Of a stretch of DNA of 64,000 bases, positions 27,005 to 36,631 are shown in pieces. Position 1 is the first letter of the stretch; each line of letters begins with the position of its first letter. Under the pieces are notes generated by a model. The model was not told the DNA's origin, did no database searches, and saw only the letters and a list, made by a program, of their open reading frames with translations. The translations under genes were made by a program, and so were the position numbers. The stretch is from Sinorhizobium alkalisoli (GTDB lineage: Bacteria; Pseudomonadota; Alphaproteobacteria; Rhizobiales; Rhizobiaceae). The stretch lies in assembly GCF_008932245.1 (NCBI RefSeq), contig NZ_CP034910.1:1-64000 (forward strand), written 5' to 3'.

Positions 27005-27199
27005 AGGCCGGCCCTCATATTCGGTTAACGTTGGCAAGTGGAGGCAGGCTCACCGTACCGCGACCGCCGGGATAATGGGAGACTGTCATTCATCCGGATG
27101 TCACGGTCAATCCGGCCGCAGCGGCAAAATGCGACTCCCCATCCGCGTTGCCGCGGCGTGGAAATTCGTCCAGGGCTTGTCGGCTCCGAGCAAGCGGAA

Positions 27200-27238
27200 A
27201 CGTCCTAGCGGACGTCCCTCAAGTCGGAACGACTTGAG
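27200..27238. promoter_or_regulatory. Two tandem hairpins in the leader of the VOC gene
   Basis: ACGTCC/GGACGT with a TAGC loop (27200-27215) is followed two bases later by a perfect 9-bp stem CTCAAGTCG/CGACTTGAG with a GAA loop (27218-27238). The pair lies 41 bases before the VOC start. It could be a leader structure or part of an intergenic repeat; there is no T-tract. Confidence 0.4.
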
Positions 27239-27278
27239 CAGACATGCAGCAGCACCCACGGCATCGAAGGAGCTTCCT

Positions 27279-27760
27279 ATGCCCAAGATCATATCCCATC
27301 TCTGGTTTCCGGAGCACGCACAGCAGGCCGTGGATTTCTATGTCTCGGTCATCCCGCACTCGCATCAGGCCTCGGCAACCACCGTTCCGGCGGATACGCC
27401 GAGCGCCCCCCCGGCAGCGTCAAGGTGATCGAGTTTACGCTGGACAACCAGAATTTCATCGCACTCGAGGCCGGACCTCTCGATGCCTTCAACCACGCCT
27501 TCTCCATCGTGGTCGAATGCGACAGCCAGGAGGAGATCGACCGCATTTGGGATGCCTTTCTGGGAAATGGCGGCACGGCGGAACAATGCGGCTGGCTCAA
27601 GGACCGTTGGGGGCTTTCCTGGCAGATCGTGCCGCGCGTGCTCGGCGAAATGATGATGAGTGCCGATCGCGAGAGCGCCAAGCGTGCGACGGAAGCGATG
27701 CTCGGCATGGTGAAGCTCGACATCGCCGCGCTCCAGCGCGCGTTCCAGGGCAAGGGCTGA
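27279..27760 (+). pseudogene. VOC-superfamily (PhnB/3-demethylubiquinone methyltransferase-like) gene, frameshifted
   Basis: The first frame from ATG 27279 (AAGGAG upstream) reads MPKIISHLWFPEHAQQAV and stops after 49 codons. The second frame from about 27413 continues the same family: GSVKVIEFTLDNQNFIALEAG, then EEIDRIWDAFLGNGG and CGWLKDRWGLSWQIVP, ending at 27760. The break falls in a run of seven C at 27406-27412. Eight C would restore one frame of about 160 codons, reading PSAPPGSVKV, as in the family. So a single C has been lost, either a true mutation, a phase-variable tract or an assembly error. The intact protein would be a small dimeric metal-site enzyme fold of unknown reaction. 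Confidence 0.75.
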
Positions 27761-27866
27761 GAACTTCCGTTCACGACTTCGTGGCCGCTCCCGCCGCAGG
27801 ATCTCATGATCTCGCCCGATAAGCGGGATAGACTTCCAAGTCTTCGGCGCAGGAAGGAGCGGCTCC

Positions 27867-28781
27867 ATGGCAATCACCCGGCGCATCGCCTTGCAGGCGC
27901 TTGGCCTCGGTGCCCTGCTGCCGCTTCTGCCAGGCCGCGCGCTCGGGCAGCGCAATGTCCTCACTCGGCCGATCCCGTCCAGCGGCGAGGCGATGCCGGT
28001 GGTCGGCCTCGGCACCTGGATCACCTTCAACGTCGGGAACGACCCGGTGCTGAAGGACGAATGCGCCACCGTGATGGCGGCCTTCTTCGAGCACGGCGGC
28101 CGGATGATCGACTCGTCGCCCATGTACGGCTCTTCACAGCCAACGATCGGCTACGGCCTCAAGAAGCTCGGCCACCCGAAGAGGCTGTTCTCGACGGAGA
28201 AGGTCTGGACTTCCGATCCGCAGCACGGCTCAGCACAGATTGAGGCGTCGCGAGCCTATTGGGGCGTTTCGGCATTCGACCTGATGCAGGTGCATAATCT
28301 CGTGTCCTGGGAGGAGCACCTGCCGGCGCTCTTCGACATGAAGGCTGCGGGGCGGCTGCGCTATGTCGGGATCACCACGTCGGAAGGGCGCCGGCATCGA
28401 GAGATCGAACGCATCATGGCAAGGGAGCCGGTCGATTTCGTTCAGATCACCTACAATATTCTCGATCGCGAAGTGGAGCAGCGGATCTTGCCGCTGGCCG
28501 CAGAGAGGGGAATTGGGGTTATCGTCAACCGGCCCTTCCGGCAGAAAAGGCTTATTCGGCGTTTCGAAGACGAGCCCCTGCCGCCCTGGCTTGCCGAGAC
28601 GGGCGCGCGCAACTGGGCGCAGTTCCTGCTCAAATTCATCATCTCGCATCCAGCGGTCACCTGCGCCATTCCCGCCACCACGCGCGTCGACCATGTGCGC
28701 GACAACCTCGATGCGGCGACAGGGATCCTGCCGGATCACGGCTTGCGCCGGCGCATGGCCAGCTATGTGGAATCACTCTGA
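27867..28781 (+). CDS. Aldo/keto reductase with N-terminal export signal
   Basis: 304 aa. The first 28 residues (ITRRIALQALGLGALLPLLPG then RALGQ) look like a twin-arginine-type signal with a non-consensus RR context. The AKR barrel follows: VVGLGTW near residue 45, MIDSSPMYG with catalytic Tyr near 81, FSTEKVW with the active-site Lys, and IPATTRVDHVRDNL near the C-terminus. It would reduce a carbonyl with NADPH; if exported by Tat the cofactor must be bound in the cytoplasm first. GGAAGGAG precedes the start. A DUF6064-like membrane protein follows by 24 bases. Confidence 0.83.
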   Translation: MAITRRIALQALGLGALLPLLPGRALGQRNVLTRPIPSSGEAMPVVGLGTWITFNVGNDPVLKDECATVMAAFFEHGGRMIDSSPMYGSSQPTIGYGLKKLGHPKRLFSTEKVWTSDPQHGSAQIEASRAYWGVSAFDLMQVHNLVSWEEHLPALFDMKAAGRLRYVGITTSEGRRHREIERIMAREPVDFVQITYNILDREVEQRILPLAAERGIGVIVNRPFRQKRLIRRFEDEPLPPWLAETGARNWAQFLLKFIISHPAVTCAIPATTRVDHVRDNLDAATGILPDHGLRRRMASYVESL

Positions 28782-28805
28782 CGTCTGGCCTTAGGATGCC
28801 TGTTG

Positions 28806-29450
28806 ATGGTGATCTGGACGACCTACGATCTTGCGGACTTCCTGATGTTCTCGCCGCGCGTCTACGTTCGCCTGGTCGAGAGTTACAATCAGGCGGTCTG
28901 GCCGCTGCAAGTCGTCTTCATCGCGGGGGGCCTGCTCGCTTTGGTCCTCGCGATGACGCGTAACCGGGCTATCGTCCTGCCCGCGCTGGCGGTGGCCTGG
29001 GTCTTCTGCGCCTGGCAATTGCTGTGGGCGCGCTATGCCGTCATCAATTGGCCGGCGTCCTATGCCGCCGCCGCTTTCCTCCTGCAGGCGGGCCTGCTGA
29101 TCGTGAGTAGCCGCTGGGCGGGCGGGCCGGCACCGCAGGCGAAGCGGTATTATGGCGGCATCGGCCTGATGCTCTTCGGGCTCGTCGCCTATCCTCTACT
29201 GGCTCCCCTTGCCGGCCGCTCCCTCGCCTCGGCCGAAGTCTTCGGCCTGATGCCTGATCCAACCGTGGCGACGACGCTCGGCGGCGTGCTGGCGCTCTCG
29301 CCCAAACCGCCCTGGCTTCTACTGCCGATTCCGCTCCTCTGGTGTGCCTTCAGCGGGCTCACGCTGTGGGCGCTGCAGGATGCCGGCGCCTGGGCGCCGT
29401 TCGCCACCATTGTCGCAACGCTCACGCTCTTGCTGGCAGGCGACCGATAG
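28806..29450 (+). CDS. DUF6064-type membrane protein
   Basis: 214 aa with six or seven hydrophobic segments and short loops (for example PLQVVFIAGGLLALVLAM, IVLPALAVAWVFCAWQLLW and LMLFGLVAYPLLAPLAG). The N-terminal TTYDLADFLMFSPRVYVRLVE block is typical of this family. Function unknown. ATG 28806 is used; a TTG three bases earlier is possible. Likely cotranscribed with the aldo/keto reductase. Its stop lies five bases from the opposing permease stop. Confidence 0.7.
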   Translation: MVIWTTYDLADFLMFSPRVYVRLVESYNQAVWPLQVVFIAGGLLALVLAMTRNRAIVLPALAVAWVFCAWQLLWARYAVINWPASYAAAAFLLQAGLLIVSSRWAGGPAPQAKRYYGGIGLMLFGLVAYPLLAPLAGRSLASAEVFGLMPDPTVATTLGGVLALSPKPPWLLLPIPLLWCAFSGLTLWALQDAGAWAPFATIVATLTLLLAGDR

Positions 29451-29455
29451 CGGCA

Positions 29456-30358
29456 TCACTCCTTCACCGCACCCGTCATCGACGACACGTAGTAGTCGAC
29501 GAAGAACGAATAGAGGAGGACGACGGGCAGCGAGCCGAAGAGCGCGCCCGCCATCAGCGCGCCCCATTCGAAGACATCGCCGCGCACGAGCTCCGTCAGC
29601 ACGCCGACAGGTACGGTCTTGTTCTCCGACGACTGGATGAAGGTCAGCGCATAGATGAACTCGTTCCAGGAAAGCGTGAAGGCGAAGATGCCGGCCGAAA
29701 TCAGTCCCGGTACCGCAAGCGGCAGGATGATCCTGACGAGGATCTGCCATCGCGTCGCGCCGTCCACCAGCGCGCTCTCCTCGAGCTCGAACGGGATCGA
29801 ACGGAAGTAGCCCATCAGCAGCCAGGTGCAGAACGGAATGAGGAAGGTCGGATAGGTGAAGATCAAAGCCAGCTTGGAATCGTAGATACCGAACTTGAAG
29901 ACGATGAAGGCGAGCGGGATGAAGAGGATCGACGGCGGCACCAGATAGGCGAGGAAGATCATCAGCCCGACCGGCCGCGCGCCGGTGAAACGCACCCTCT
30001 CGATTGCATAGGCCGCAAATATCGAGGCGGCGAGAGAAAGGATCGTCGAACCCACGGCAACAAGCATCGTGTTCCAAAGCCAGCCGGGATAGGAGGTTTC
30101 GAAAAGCAGGTATTTGATATGCTCGAGCGTCGGCCTCACCACCCAGAAGGGGCTGTAATTGTTATAATCGGTCAGCTGCGCATTGGGCTTGATCGCGGTG
30201 ATCGCCATCCAATAGAACGGAAAGAGCAGCACGAAGACGAAGACCGCCATCGGCAGGTAAAGCACGACGATCCTTCGCGGCAAACGGTTCAGATAGCTCA
30301 TGCCCTCGGCGGTATCGGTGAGGACCTCGTCTTCGATTTTCGTCACGGTGGTATTCAT
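29456..30358 (-). CDS. Carbohydrate ABC transporter permease, MalG-like
   Basis: 300 aa inner-membrane protein with six predicted helices. The EAA loop (EESALVDGATRWQILVRIILP near residue 190) contacts the ATPase. It belongs to the CUT1 class and pairs with the adjacent MalF-like permease, whose stop lies 13 bases upstream of this start. Last gene of the gntR-denD-SDR-ABC block, which suggests uptake of a sugar acid or related carbohydrate. Confidence 0.92.
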   Translation of the reverse strand: MNTTVTKIEDEVLTDTAEGMSYLNRLPRRIVVLYLPMAVFVFVLLFPFYWMAITAIKPNAQLTDYNNYSPFWVVRPTLEHIKYLLFETSYPGWLWNTMLVAVGSTILSLAASIFAAYAIERVRFTGARPVGLMIFLAYLVPPSILFIPLAFIVFKFGIYDSKLALIFTYPTFLIPFCTWLLMGYFRSIPFELEESALVDGATRWQILVRIILPLAVPGLISAGIFAFTLSWNEFIYALTFIQSSENKTVPVGVLTELVRGDVFEWGALMAGALFGSLPVVLLYSFFVDYYVSSMTGAVKE

Positions 30359-30371
30359 TGTCCCCTCCCGC

Positions 30372-31304
30372 TCAATCCTGGCCGCCCTGCTGCCACTTGC
30401 GCCGTTGCAGCCCGAAGAAGCTGAACATGATCGCGGCGAGCAGGAAGGGGATCATCGCGACTGCGATCGCCGCCCCTTCGCCGAGCTGGCCTCCCGGAAT
30501 GCCGCGCTGGAACGAAAGTGTCGCCATCAGGTGCGTCGCGTTCACCGGTCCGCCTCTGGTCAGCACGTAGATGAGCTGGAAATCGGTGAAGGTGAAAAGC
30601 ACCGAGAATGTCATCACCACGGCAATGATCGGCGTCAACATCGGGAGCGTGACGTAGCGGAAGCGCTGCCAACTCGTGGCCCCGTCGAGCGAAGCCGCCT
30701 CCTGCAGCGACGGCGGAATCGTCTGAAGGCCGGCAAGCAGCGAGATCGCGACGAAGGGAATGCCGCGCCAGACATTGGCGGCAATGACCGAAGCGCGCGC
30801 ATTGGTCGGATCGCCGAGAAAGTTGATTGGCCCGTCGATCAGGCCGAGCTGCATCAGCGACCAGGAAATGATCGAAAACTGCGAGTCGTAGATCCACCAG
30901 AAGGCAAGCGCCGAAAGCACCGTCGGCACCACCCAGGGCAGAAGAATGATCGCGCGGAAGAAGGATTTGAGTGGTAGGTTCTCGTTGAGCAACAGGGCCA
31001 GCCAGAGGCCCAGCACGAACTTCAGGATTGACGCCACGAAGGTGTAGAGAAGCGTATTGAAGACCGAGAGCCAGAAGACCGAATCCCGTGCCAGGAATTC
31101 GTAGTTCTCAAGGCCGATGAAGATGCCGTCGCGACCGATCCGCGTATCGGTGAAGCCGAGCCATACGCCGAGGCCCAAAGGATAGGTCAGGAAACAGATT
31201 AGGAAGACGGCGGCCGGCAGCATGAACAGGAAGCCGAGCACATTGTTGTTCTGCATCAGCGACGCCATGGCGCCTGGCGGCTTCTCGGACGACGTGTAGG
31301 ACAT
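30372..31304 (-). CDS. Carbohydrate ABC transporter permease, MalF-like
   Basis: 310 aa, six or seven helices, with the EAA loop LQEAASLDGATSWQRFRYVTLP near residue 205 (in part). CUT1 class. Start at ATG 31304 with GGAGAAG upstream; the longer frame would overlap the binding-protein gene. It forms the membrane channel with the MalG-like partner downstream. Confidence 0.92.
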   Translation of the reverse strand: MSYTSSEKPPGAMASLMQNNNVLGFLFMLPAAVFLICFLTYPLGLGVWLGFTDTRIGRDGIFIGLENYEFLARDSVFWLSVFNTLLYTFVASILKFVLGLWLALLLNENLPLKSFFRAIILLPWVVPTVLSALAFWWIYDSQFSIISWSLMQLGLIDGPINFLGDPTNARASVIAANVWRGIPFVAISLLAGLQTIPPSLQEAASLDGATSWQRFRYVTLPMLTPIIAVVMTFSVLFTFTDFQLIYVLTRGGPVNATHLMATLSFQRGIPGGQLGEGAAIAVAMIPFLLAAIMFSFFGLQRRKWQQGGQD

Positions 31305-31392
31305 CGGTCTTCTCCGGCTGAAGTGAATGGCGTCGGCAGGAACAGCCGCCGACGCCTTGCGTGCCGCGGCGGTTTCACCGCCGCCCCGAGCT

Positions 31393-32703
31393 TCAGACGC
31401 GGTAGTAGCGGTTTGCCCGCCGCTCCGCTTCAACCATCGCCTCTTCCGGCGTCATTTGGCCGGTGACCGCGGTCGCGAACATGTCTACTAGCACGTAATC
31501 GGCCATGACACCCGCGGAAGCATAGCCAAGCGGACCGGCATAGCCGTTTGGCCGCAAGGTCGCGGAGGCCTTCGCATAGGGCGCGTGGATCGGATCGGCC
31601 GTCCAGACCGGATTGTCGGCAAAGGCCTTCAGCGGCTGGCAGCAATAGGCGCTGGAGCCCTGAATCCAGGCGTTCATCTGATCACCCTCCATCATGAACT
31701 TGATGTACGCCTTGGCCGCTTCCGGATATTTGCTGTGGTTGAAGAGCAGGATAGAGCTCGTCTGGTGAAGCTCGACGCTTTGCCCGACCGGCCCGACGGG
31801 GAAGTTGGTCGTGCGGATATCGGCCGCAATTTCCGCAAGCGCCGGATCCTTCTTGGCCGCGTAGTAGAGCGACACGCCGTTCGCCGTCAGCGATACCTGG
31901 CCGGCGAGGAAGGCGCGGTTGTTGTTGATGTCGAGCCAGCTTTCGGTCCCGGGAATGAAGGTCTCGTAAAGCTGCTTGGCATAGTTGATCGCAGCCAGCG
32001 TCTCCGGGCTGTTGATGGTGACCTTGCCGTTCTCGTCGACCATCTTGCCCCCATGGCTCCAGAGCAGCCAATGGGCATAGTTGTTGCCGTCGCCGACGGC
32101 CTTGCCGTGCGGGAAGCCAGCCGGCGTTCCCTTGGCCTTCAGTGCCTTGCAGAGCTCGAGGAAGCCTGCGGTATCCTCGGGGAATTCGCTGAAGCCTGCG
32201 GCTTGCATATGGCTGTCGCGGTAGCAGACCGCGTTGCCGATCGCCGTCAGCGGCATGGCTATGAACTTGTCGTCACGGGTCGCATAGCCTTTCAAGCCGT
32301 CATACCAGCCGCCATATTTTTCGCCGAGATAATTGGCGAGTTCCGTCAGATCGACGAGTTTGTCCGGGTACTGATGCGCGTCGTCAAACCAGCACAGCAC
32401 CATATCGGGTCCAGAACCGACATTGGCTGCGACGGCTGCCTTCGGGCGAATGTCCTCCCAGCTCTCCTTGTCGATACGGACCTCGACGCCGGTCGTCTCG
32501 GTGAACTTCTTGGTATTGGCAAGCCAGGCGTCTTCGTCGCCCTGGACGAATGGGGTCCATCTTAAGAGCCTCAGGCTTGCGCCCTCCTCCGGCGTGTAGG
32601 TCGGCTCCGCTTGCGCGAAGGACGGTCGGGGGCTGAGCGGAAGCCCGGCCATGCCCGCGAGCGCCGCGGAACCCGCGAGGAAATCACGTCTCTTTATCGG
32701 CAT
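31393..32703 (-). CDS. ABC transporter substrate-binding protein with Tat signal
   Basis: 436 aa periplasmic binding protein of the CUT1 (family 1) type. The N-terminus carries a twin-arginine signal (KRRDFLAGSAALAG, cleavage near SFAQA). Binding-protein features include WEDIRPKAAVAANVGSGPDM and an abundance of Trp and Tyr residues for sugar stacking. Start at ATG 32703 with AAGGAGGAG upstream. The use of Tat export suggests that the protein folds in the cytoplasm. The ligand is inferred only from context as a tetronate or related acid sugar. Confidence 0.9.
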   Translation of the reverse strand: MPIKRRDFLAGSAALAGMAGLPLSPRPSFAQAEPTYTPEEGASLRLLRWTPFVQGDEDAWLANTKKFTETTGVEVRIDKESWEDIRPKAAVAANVGSGPDMVLCWFDDAHQYPDKLVDLTELANYLGEKYGGWYDGLKGYATRDDKFIAMPLTAIGNAVCYRDSHMQAAGFSEFPEDTAGFLELCKALKAKGTPAGFPHGKAVGDGNNYAHWLLWSHGGKMVDENGKVTINSPETLAAINYAKQLYETFIPGTESWLDINNNRAFLAGQVSLTANGVSLYYAAKKDPALAEIAADIRTTNFPVGPVGQSVELHQTSSILLFNHSKYPEAAKAYIKFMMEGDQMNAWIQGSSAYCCQPLKAFADNPVWTADPIHAPYAKASATLRPNGYAGPLGYASAGVMADYVLVDMFATAVTGQMTPEEAMVEAERRANRYYRV

Positions 32704-32853
32704 TGGTACTCCTCCTTCAAACAGCGGGAGCATCTTCTTCCCGCATTCGCCGCCCCGCTTGACGAATGCACCCGATGCCCGGCAGGTCGCCGGACGATCG
32801 TCCGCGCGGCGGCTCAAGGAGGGCTCCTCCCTCTCCCCGTCTGCCGCGCGGCC

Positions 32854-33921
32854 TCAATCAACCAGTCGCCGGCCGCTTTCGGCGTCGAACAGGTGAACAT
32901 GCTGGCTGTCGATCGCCAGACGGATCGTCTCGCCGGGCCTGGCGTTGACGCGTTCCCGAAAAACACCGGTCACCTCCGCGCCGCCGAGCTTGACGATCAT
33001 CTGAGTCTCGTAGCCGGTCGGCTCGATCACCACGACCTCGGCCGGCAATCCGTTCGGATCGAGGGACAGGTATTCGGGCCGGAGGCCATAGATGAGATTG
33101 CGCCCCCGTGCCGCGGCGGCCGGGCGCGCCACGGGCAGAGCCGTGCCGTCCACCGACAGGAAGGCGTTGGGATTGTTCGCATCGAGCCGGCCATTGAGCA
33201 TGTTCATCGCCGGCGAGCCGATGAAGCCGGCGACGAAAAGATTGGCCGGCTGGTCGTAGAGATCGAGCGGCGCCCCGATCTGCTCGACGATGCCGTCATG
33301 CATGACGACGATCTTGTCGGCCATGGTCATCGCCTCGATCTGATCGTGGGTGACGTAGACGGTGGTCGTCTTCAGGCGCTGGTGCAACTCCTTGATTTCG
33401 GCGCGCATGGCAACGCGCAGCTTCGCGTCGAGGTTAGACAGCGGCTCGTCAAACAGGAACACCTGCGGATCCCGCACGATCGCCCGGCCCATCGCGACGC
33501 GCTGGCGCTGACCGCCGGAAAGCTGGCGCGGATAGCGGTCGAGCAGTCTTGAGAGGCCGAGAATGTCGGCGGCCGCCCCGACGCGCTTATCGACGTCGTC
33601 CTTCGCCGATCCTTTCAGCATCAGCGAGAAGGCCATGTTGTCCCGAACCGTCATATGCGGATAGAGGGCGTAGTTCTGGAACACCATGGCGATGTCGCGG
33701 TCCTTCGGCGGCAGCCGATTGACGACACGGTTGCCAATACGGATTTCGCCGGCGGTGATGTTTTCGAGCCCGGCCAGCATCCGGAGCAAAGTCGATTTTC
33801 CGCAGCCGGACGGACCGACGAGAATGACGAACTCGCCATCCTCGATCTCTATGTTCACGCCCTTGATGACGGGGAAAGCACCGAAGGACTTCCTGACATC
33901 GACAAAATCCACGCCTGCCAT
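32854..33921 (-). CDS. ABC transporter ATP-binding protein, MalK/UgpC-like
   Basis: 355 aa. Walker A GPSGCGKST near residue 37, the Q-loop near 84, signature LSGGQRQRVAMGRAIV near 134, Walker B VFLFDEPLSNLDAKLR near 155, the H-loop THDQIEAM near 192, then a C-terminal regulatory TOBE/OB region. It energises the two permeases downstream. GGAGGAG precedes the ATG. It lies 85 bases after the SDR gene, likely in the same transcript. Confidence 0.94.
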   Translation of the reverse strand: MAGVDFVDVRKSFGAFPVIKGVNIEIEDGEFVILVGPSGCGKSTLLRMLAGLENITAGEIRIGNRVVNRLPPKDRDIAMVFQNYALYPHMTVRDNMAFSLMLKGSAKDDVDKRVGAAADILGLSRLLDRYPRQLSGGQRQRVAMGRAIVRDPQVFLFDEPLSNLDAKLRVAMRAEIKELHQRLKTTTVYVTHDQIEAMTMADKIVVMHDGIVEQIGAPLDLYDQPANLFVAGFIGSPAMNMLNGRLDANNPNAFLSVDGTALPVARPAAAARGRNLIYGLRPEYLSLDPNGLPAEVVVIEPTGYETQMIVKLGGAEVTGVFRERVNARPGETIRLAIDSQHVHLFDAESGRRLVD

Positions 33922-34006
33922 TTACACTCCTCCCAGAACCTCATTCTCCCCGGACGCCAACGTTATCGCCCCTGCGAGATATAGGGCGGGCGGAGAGCAT
34001 TGACCG

Positions 34007-34783
34007 CTATCCGCGGCCGACCAGCGGCATTTTCGTCGCCATCACCGTCATCGTCAGAACATTGGCCGAGAGCGGCAGGCCGGCCATGTAGACAACGGCC
34101 TCGGCGACGTGCTTGACCGGAATGGTCGGCTCGGACGCTATCTCGCCATTGGCCTGCAGCACACCACTGCTCATCTTTTGCGTCATGTCCGTTGCGGCAT
34201 TGCCGATGTCGATCTGGCCGCAAGCTATGTCGAAGGGCCGCCCATCGAGTGCGGTCGACTTGGTGAGCCCCGTGATCGCGTGTTTCGTCGCCGTATAGGG
34301 CGCGGAGTTGGGTCTCGGCGTCGTCGCCGAAATCGATCCATTATTGATGATGCGCCCACCGCGCGGTTCCTGCGCCTTCATCAGCCGAAAAGCCTGCTGG
34401 GTGCAGAGAAATGCACCCGTCAGGTTGGCGGCGAGTATCCCGCTCCATTGCTCGAAGCTGATCTCCTCGAGCGGCACCGGCGGCACGTTGGAGCCGGCAT
34501 TGTTGACGAGCAGGTCGAGCCGGCCAAACTCACGGCGGATTGTCTCGAAAAGGCCCGCCACCTGATTGGGGTCGCCGACGTCGCAGGGAACCGCCCGGAC
34601 GGTGCCGCCGGTTTCCGCCGCGATCTCGTTTGCCGTTTTCTGCAGTACATCCAAACGGCGCCCGGTGATGATGAGGGCGTAGCCCTCGGCGCTCAGCGCC
34701 GTTGCCATGCCGCGTCCGACGCCAGTGCCGCCGCCCGTCACGAGGGCGATCTTGCCTTCGCCCGATTTCTTGCCTTCTGCCAT
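34007..34783 (-). CDS. Short-chain dehydrogenase/reductase of the tetronate region
   Basis: 258 aa classical SDR. Cofactor motif [12 protein letters not shown] near residue 17, NNAGS near 93, catalytic Ser in [11 protein letters not shown] near 145 and YTATK with catalytic Tyr and Lys near 162. Start at ATG 34783, one base after the denD stop. It probably oxidises or reduces a sugar acid or a pathway intermediate; substrate unknown. Its tight link to denD suggests that it broadens the range of acids fed into the pathway. Confidence 0.85.
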   Translation of the reverse strand: MAEGKKSGEGKIALVTGGGTGVGRGMATALSAEGYALIITGRRLDVLQKTANEIAAETGGTVRAVPCDVGDPNQVAGLFETIRREFGRLDLLVNNAGSNVPPVPLEEISFEQWSGILAANLTGAFLCTQQAFRLMKAQEPRGGRIINNGSISATTPRPNSAPYTATKHAITGLTKSTALDGRPFDIACGQIDIGNAATDMTQKMSSGVLQANGEIASEPTIPVKHVAEAVVYMAGLPLSANVLTMTVMATKMPLVGRG

Positions 34784-34784
34784 C

Positions 34785-35768
34785 TCAGATCTTGCCTCCG
34801 AGTTCGTCCTCGATATGGATGCGGATGATCTCGTCGAAGCTGGTTTCGGCGGTAAACCCGAGTTCGCGCGCCCGGCGTGCATCGAAGTTGGTTGGCCAGC
34901 CGGCGACGATCGCGCGGATGACGGGATCCGGCTCGCGGCGGATGAGGCCGACGGCCTTCGCTCCCGCGACGCGCCCGAGCGCCTCGATCTCTTCGCCGAC
35001 CAGCGCCGATAGTCCCGGCATGGTGAGGTTGCGCCGCGGCCCGATACGGTCGGTATCCATGCGTGCCGCGTGGACGAAAAACCCCACGGCCGAGCGCGGG
35101 CTTGCAAACCAGTGTCGGACGTCTTCGTCGACCGGCAGCACGGCCACTTTCCCGGCGAGCGGTTCGCGCAGAATGTTGGAGAAGAAACCGGAGGCCGCCT
35201 TGTTCGGCGCGCCGGGCCGAACGCAGATGGTCGGCAGGCGGATGCCGATCCCGTCGAAGAAGCCGCGCCGCGTATAATCGGTCAGCAGCAGCTCGCAAAT
35301 CGCCTTCTGCGTTCCGTAGCTCGTCAGCGGCGTGGTGAAGAACTCGTCGCCGATCTTCTCCGGGAACGGCTGGCCGAAAACGGCGATCGACGAGGCGAAA
35401 ATGACGCGCGGTGTGTAGCGCTCGCGCTGGCCTTCCTGGCGGATCGCCTCGAACAGCGCCCGTGTGCCGTCGAGATTGACGCGGTAGCCCTTGTCGAAAT
35501 CTGCCTCTGCTTCACCGGAGACGATTGCCGCCAAATGGAAGATCACGTCGGGCCGCGCAGCAACGAGCCGTTCGGCTCCGCCCTCCGACGCGAGATCGAG
35601 CGCAAACGTCTCCGAAATCGCGGAAAGGGCTGCCGGGGCCACCGGTTCGACCACGTCCACCAAAGTCAGCAGCGCGATCCCATGGCCGAGAGCATCCGGC
35701 TCCACGGCCAGCCGTTCGACGAGTTTTCGGCCGATCATGCCGGCCGCACCGATGATCATGACGTGCAT
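34785..35768 (-). CDS. denD: D-erythronate dehydrogenase, DenD-like
   Basis: 327 aa extended SDR (NAD-dependent epimerase/dehydratase fold). The N-terminal [13 protein letters not shown]ossmann motif is followed by [16 protein letters not shown], catalytic ASSIAVFG and TSYGTQKAI with the YxxxK pair. This sequence type is the DenD family defined with the DUF1537 kinase pathway, which oxidises D-erythronate to 2-oxo-tetronate. The presence of otnC, otnI, otnK and ltnD in the same window supports the assignment. It follows the GntR gene by 37 bases. Confidence 0.87.
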   Translation of the reverse strand: MHVMIIGAAGMIGRKLVERLAVEPDALGHGIALLTLVDVVEPVAPAALSAISETFALDLASEGGAERLVAARPDVIFHLAAIVSGEAEADFDKGYRVNLDGTRALFEAIRQEGQRERYTPRVIFASSIAVFGQPFPEKIGDEFFTTPLTSYGTQKAICELLLTDYTRRGFFDGIGIRLPTICVRPGAPNKAASGFFSNILREPLAGKVAVLPVDEDVRHWFASPRSAVGFFVHAARMDTDRIGPRRNLTMPGLSALVGEEIEALGRVAGAKAVGLIRREPDPVIRAIVAGWPTNFDARRARELGFTAETSFDEIIRIHIEDELGGKI

Positions 35769-35805
35769 TCGCGGCGAACCTCCTCCTGTTCGGCCACCGT
35801 CCGGA

Positions 35806-36588
35806 TCAATCCGGGTTGAGCGTTCCCTTGTGCTTCTGCTTCTTGCCGCCCGCAGCGCCTTTGACGAGCAGGTCCTTCGTGGTCTGATAGATGCGCATCA
35901 AGTGTTGGCGGAAGGCCGCGACGACCGCCTCTCGGTCCCCTCGCCGGAGGCCTTCGACGATCACGCTGTGATCCTGATAGCTCGCCTCGATGGCGCCCGC
36001 CCGGGACATGGCGCTGCGGCGATAATCCATCATATAGGTGTACAGGTCGGTGACGAAGTCCGACAGCAGCAGATTACCGCAGGCTCGGTAGATCGCCACA
36101 TGGAATTCGCGATCGCAGATGAGGAAGCGCATTGCGTCGTTGCCGCAGAGCCTTTGCGTTTCCAGCAAGGCTTCGAGCTTGCGCAGCGTTTCTTCATCCA
36201 TGTTCTCGGCGGCGTCGCCCACCACCTTCAGCTCTATGTGAAGTCGGGCTGCGTGGACGTCTTCGAGATCGTAGCTGTCGATGGCATTGGGCGAAGCGAT
36301 CGTCACGGGCAAATGACTGAGGTCGACGTTGGCGACGCGGCTGCGGCTGCCCTGTGAAACCTCTATGATGCCGCGCGCTGCGAGCGTCTGGATTGCGCCG
36401 CGTACAGTCTCTCGGCTGACGTGGAGCACACTTGCCAGCTCCCGTTCGCCCGGCAGTTCGTCGCCCGGCCGCAGCATGTTGGTCGCGACCAGCACCATTA
36501 GCTTGTCGGAAATCACCTCGCGCGCGGTCCGGCGCTCAAGGCTCCGGCCGACCTTCGGCATCTGCGTGAGGATTGGACTGCCGTTCAC
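35806..36588 (-). CDS. GntR-family (FadR subfamily) transcriptional regulator
   Basis: 260 aa. N-terminal winged helix: GDELPGERELASVLHVSRETVRGA near residues 40-65 (in part). C-terminal all-helical FadR-type (FCD) ligand domain with metal-binding pattern (DREFHVAIYRACGN near 160, then YMMDYRRS and HSVIVEGLRRGD). It probably senses a sugar acid and controls the denD-SDR-ABC genes that follow and perhaps itself. Start is GTG 36588 because GGAGG lies eight bases upstream; the ATG at 36561 has no ribosome binding site and the longer frame is unlikely. The C-terminus is Lys-rich. Confidence 0.87.
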   Translation of the reverse strand: MNGSPILTQMPKVGRSLERRTAREVISDKLMVLVATNMLRPGDELPGERELASVLHVSRETVRGAIQTLAARGIIEVSQGSRSRVANVDLSHLPVTIASPNAIDSYDLEDVHAARLHIELKVVGDAAENMDEETLRKLEALLETQRLCGNDAMRFLICDREFHVAIYRACGNLLLSDFVTDLYTYMMDYRRSAMSRAGAIEASYQDHSVIVEGLRRGDREAVVAAFRQHLMRIYQTTKDLLVKGAAGGKKQKHKGTLNPD

Positions 36589-36604
36589 TCTCACCGCCTC
36601 CGAC

Positions 36605-36631
36605 TGATCAACTGGTTGGTCCACCGGATCA
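36605..36631. promoter_or_regulatory. Candidate GntR/FadR operator
   Basis: Inverted repeat TGATC...GATCA enclosing CTGGTTGGTCCACCGG, which has the GGT-N2-ACC core common to FadR-subfamily sites. It lies 17 bases upstream of the GntR GTG start, suiting autoregulation of the gntR-denD block. Based on pattern only. Confidence 0.35.
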
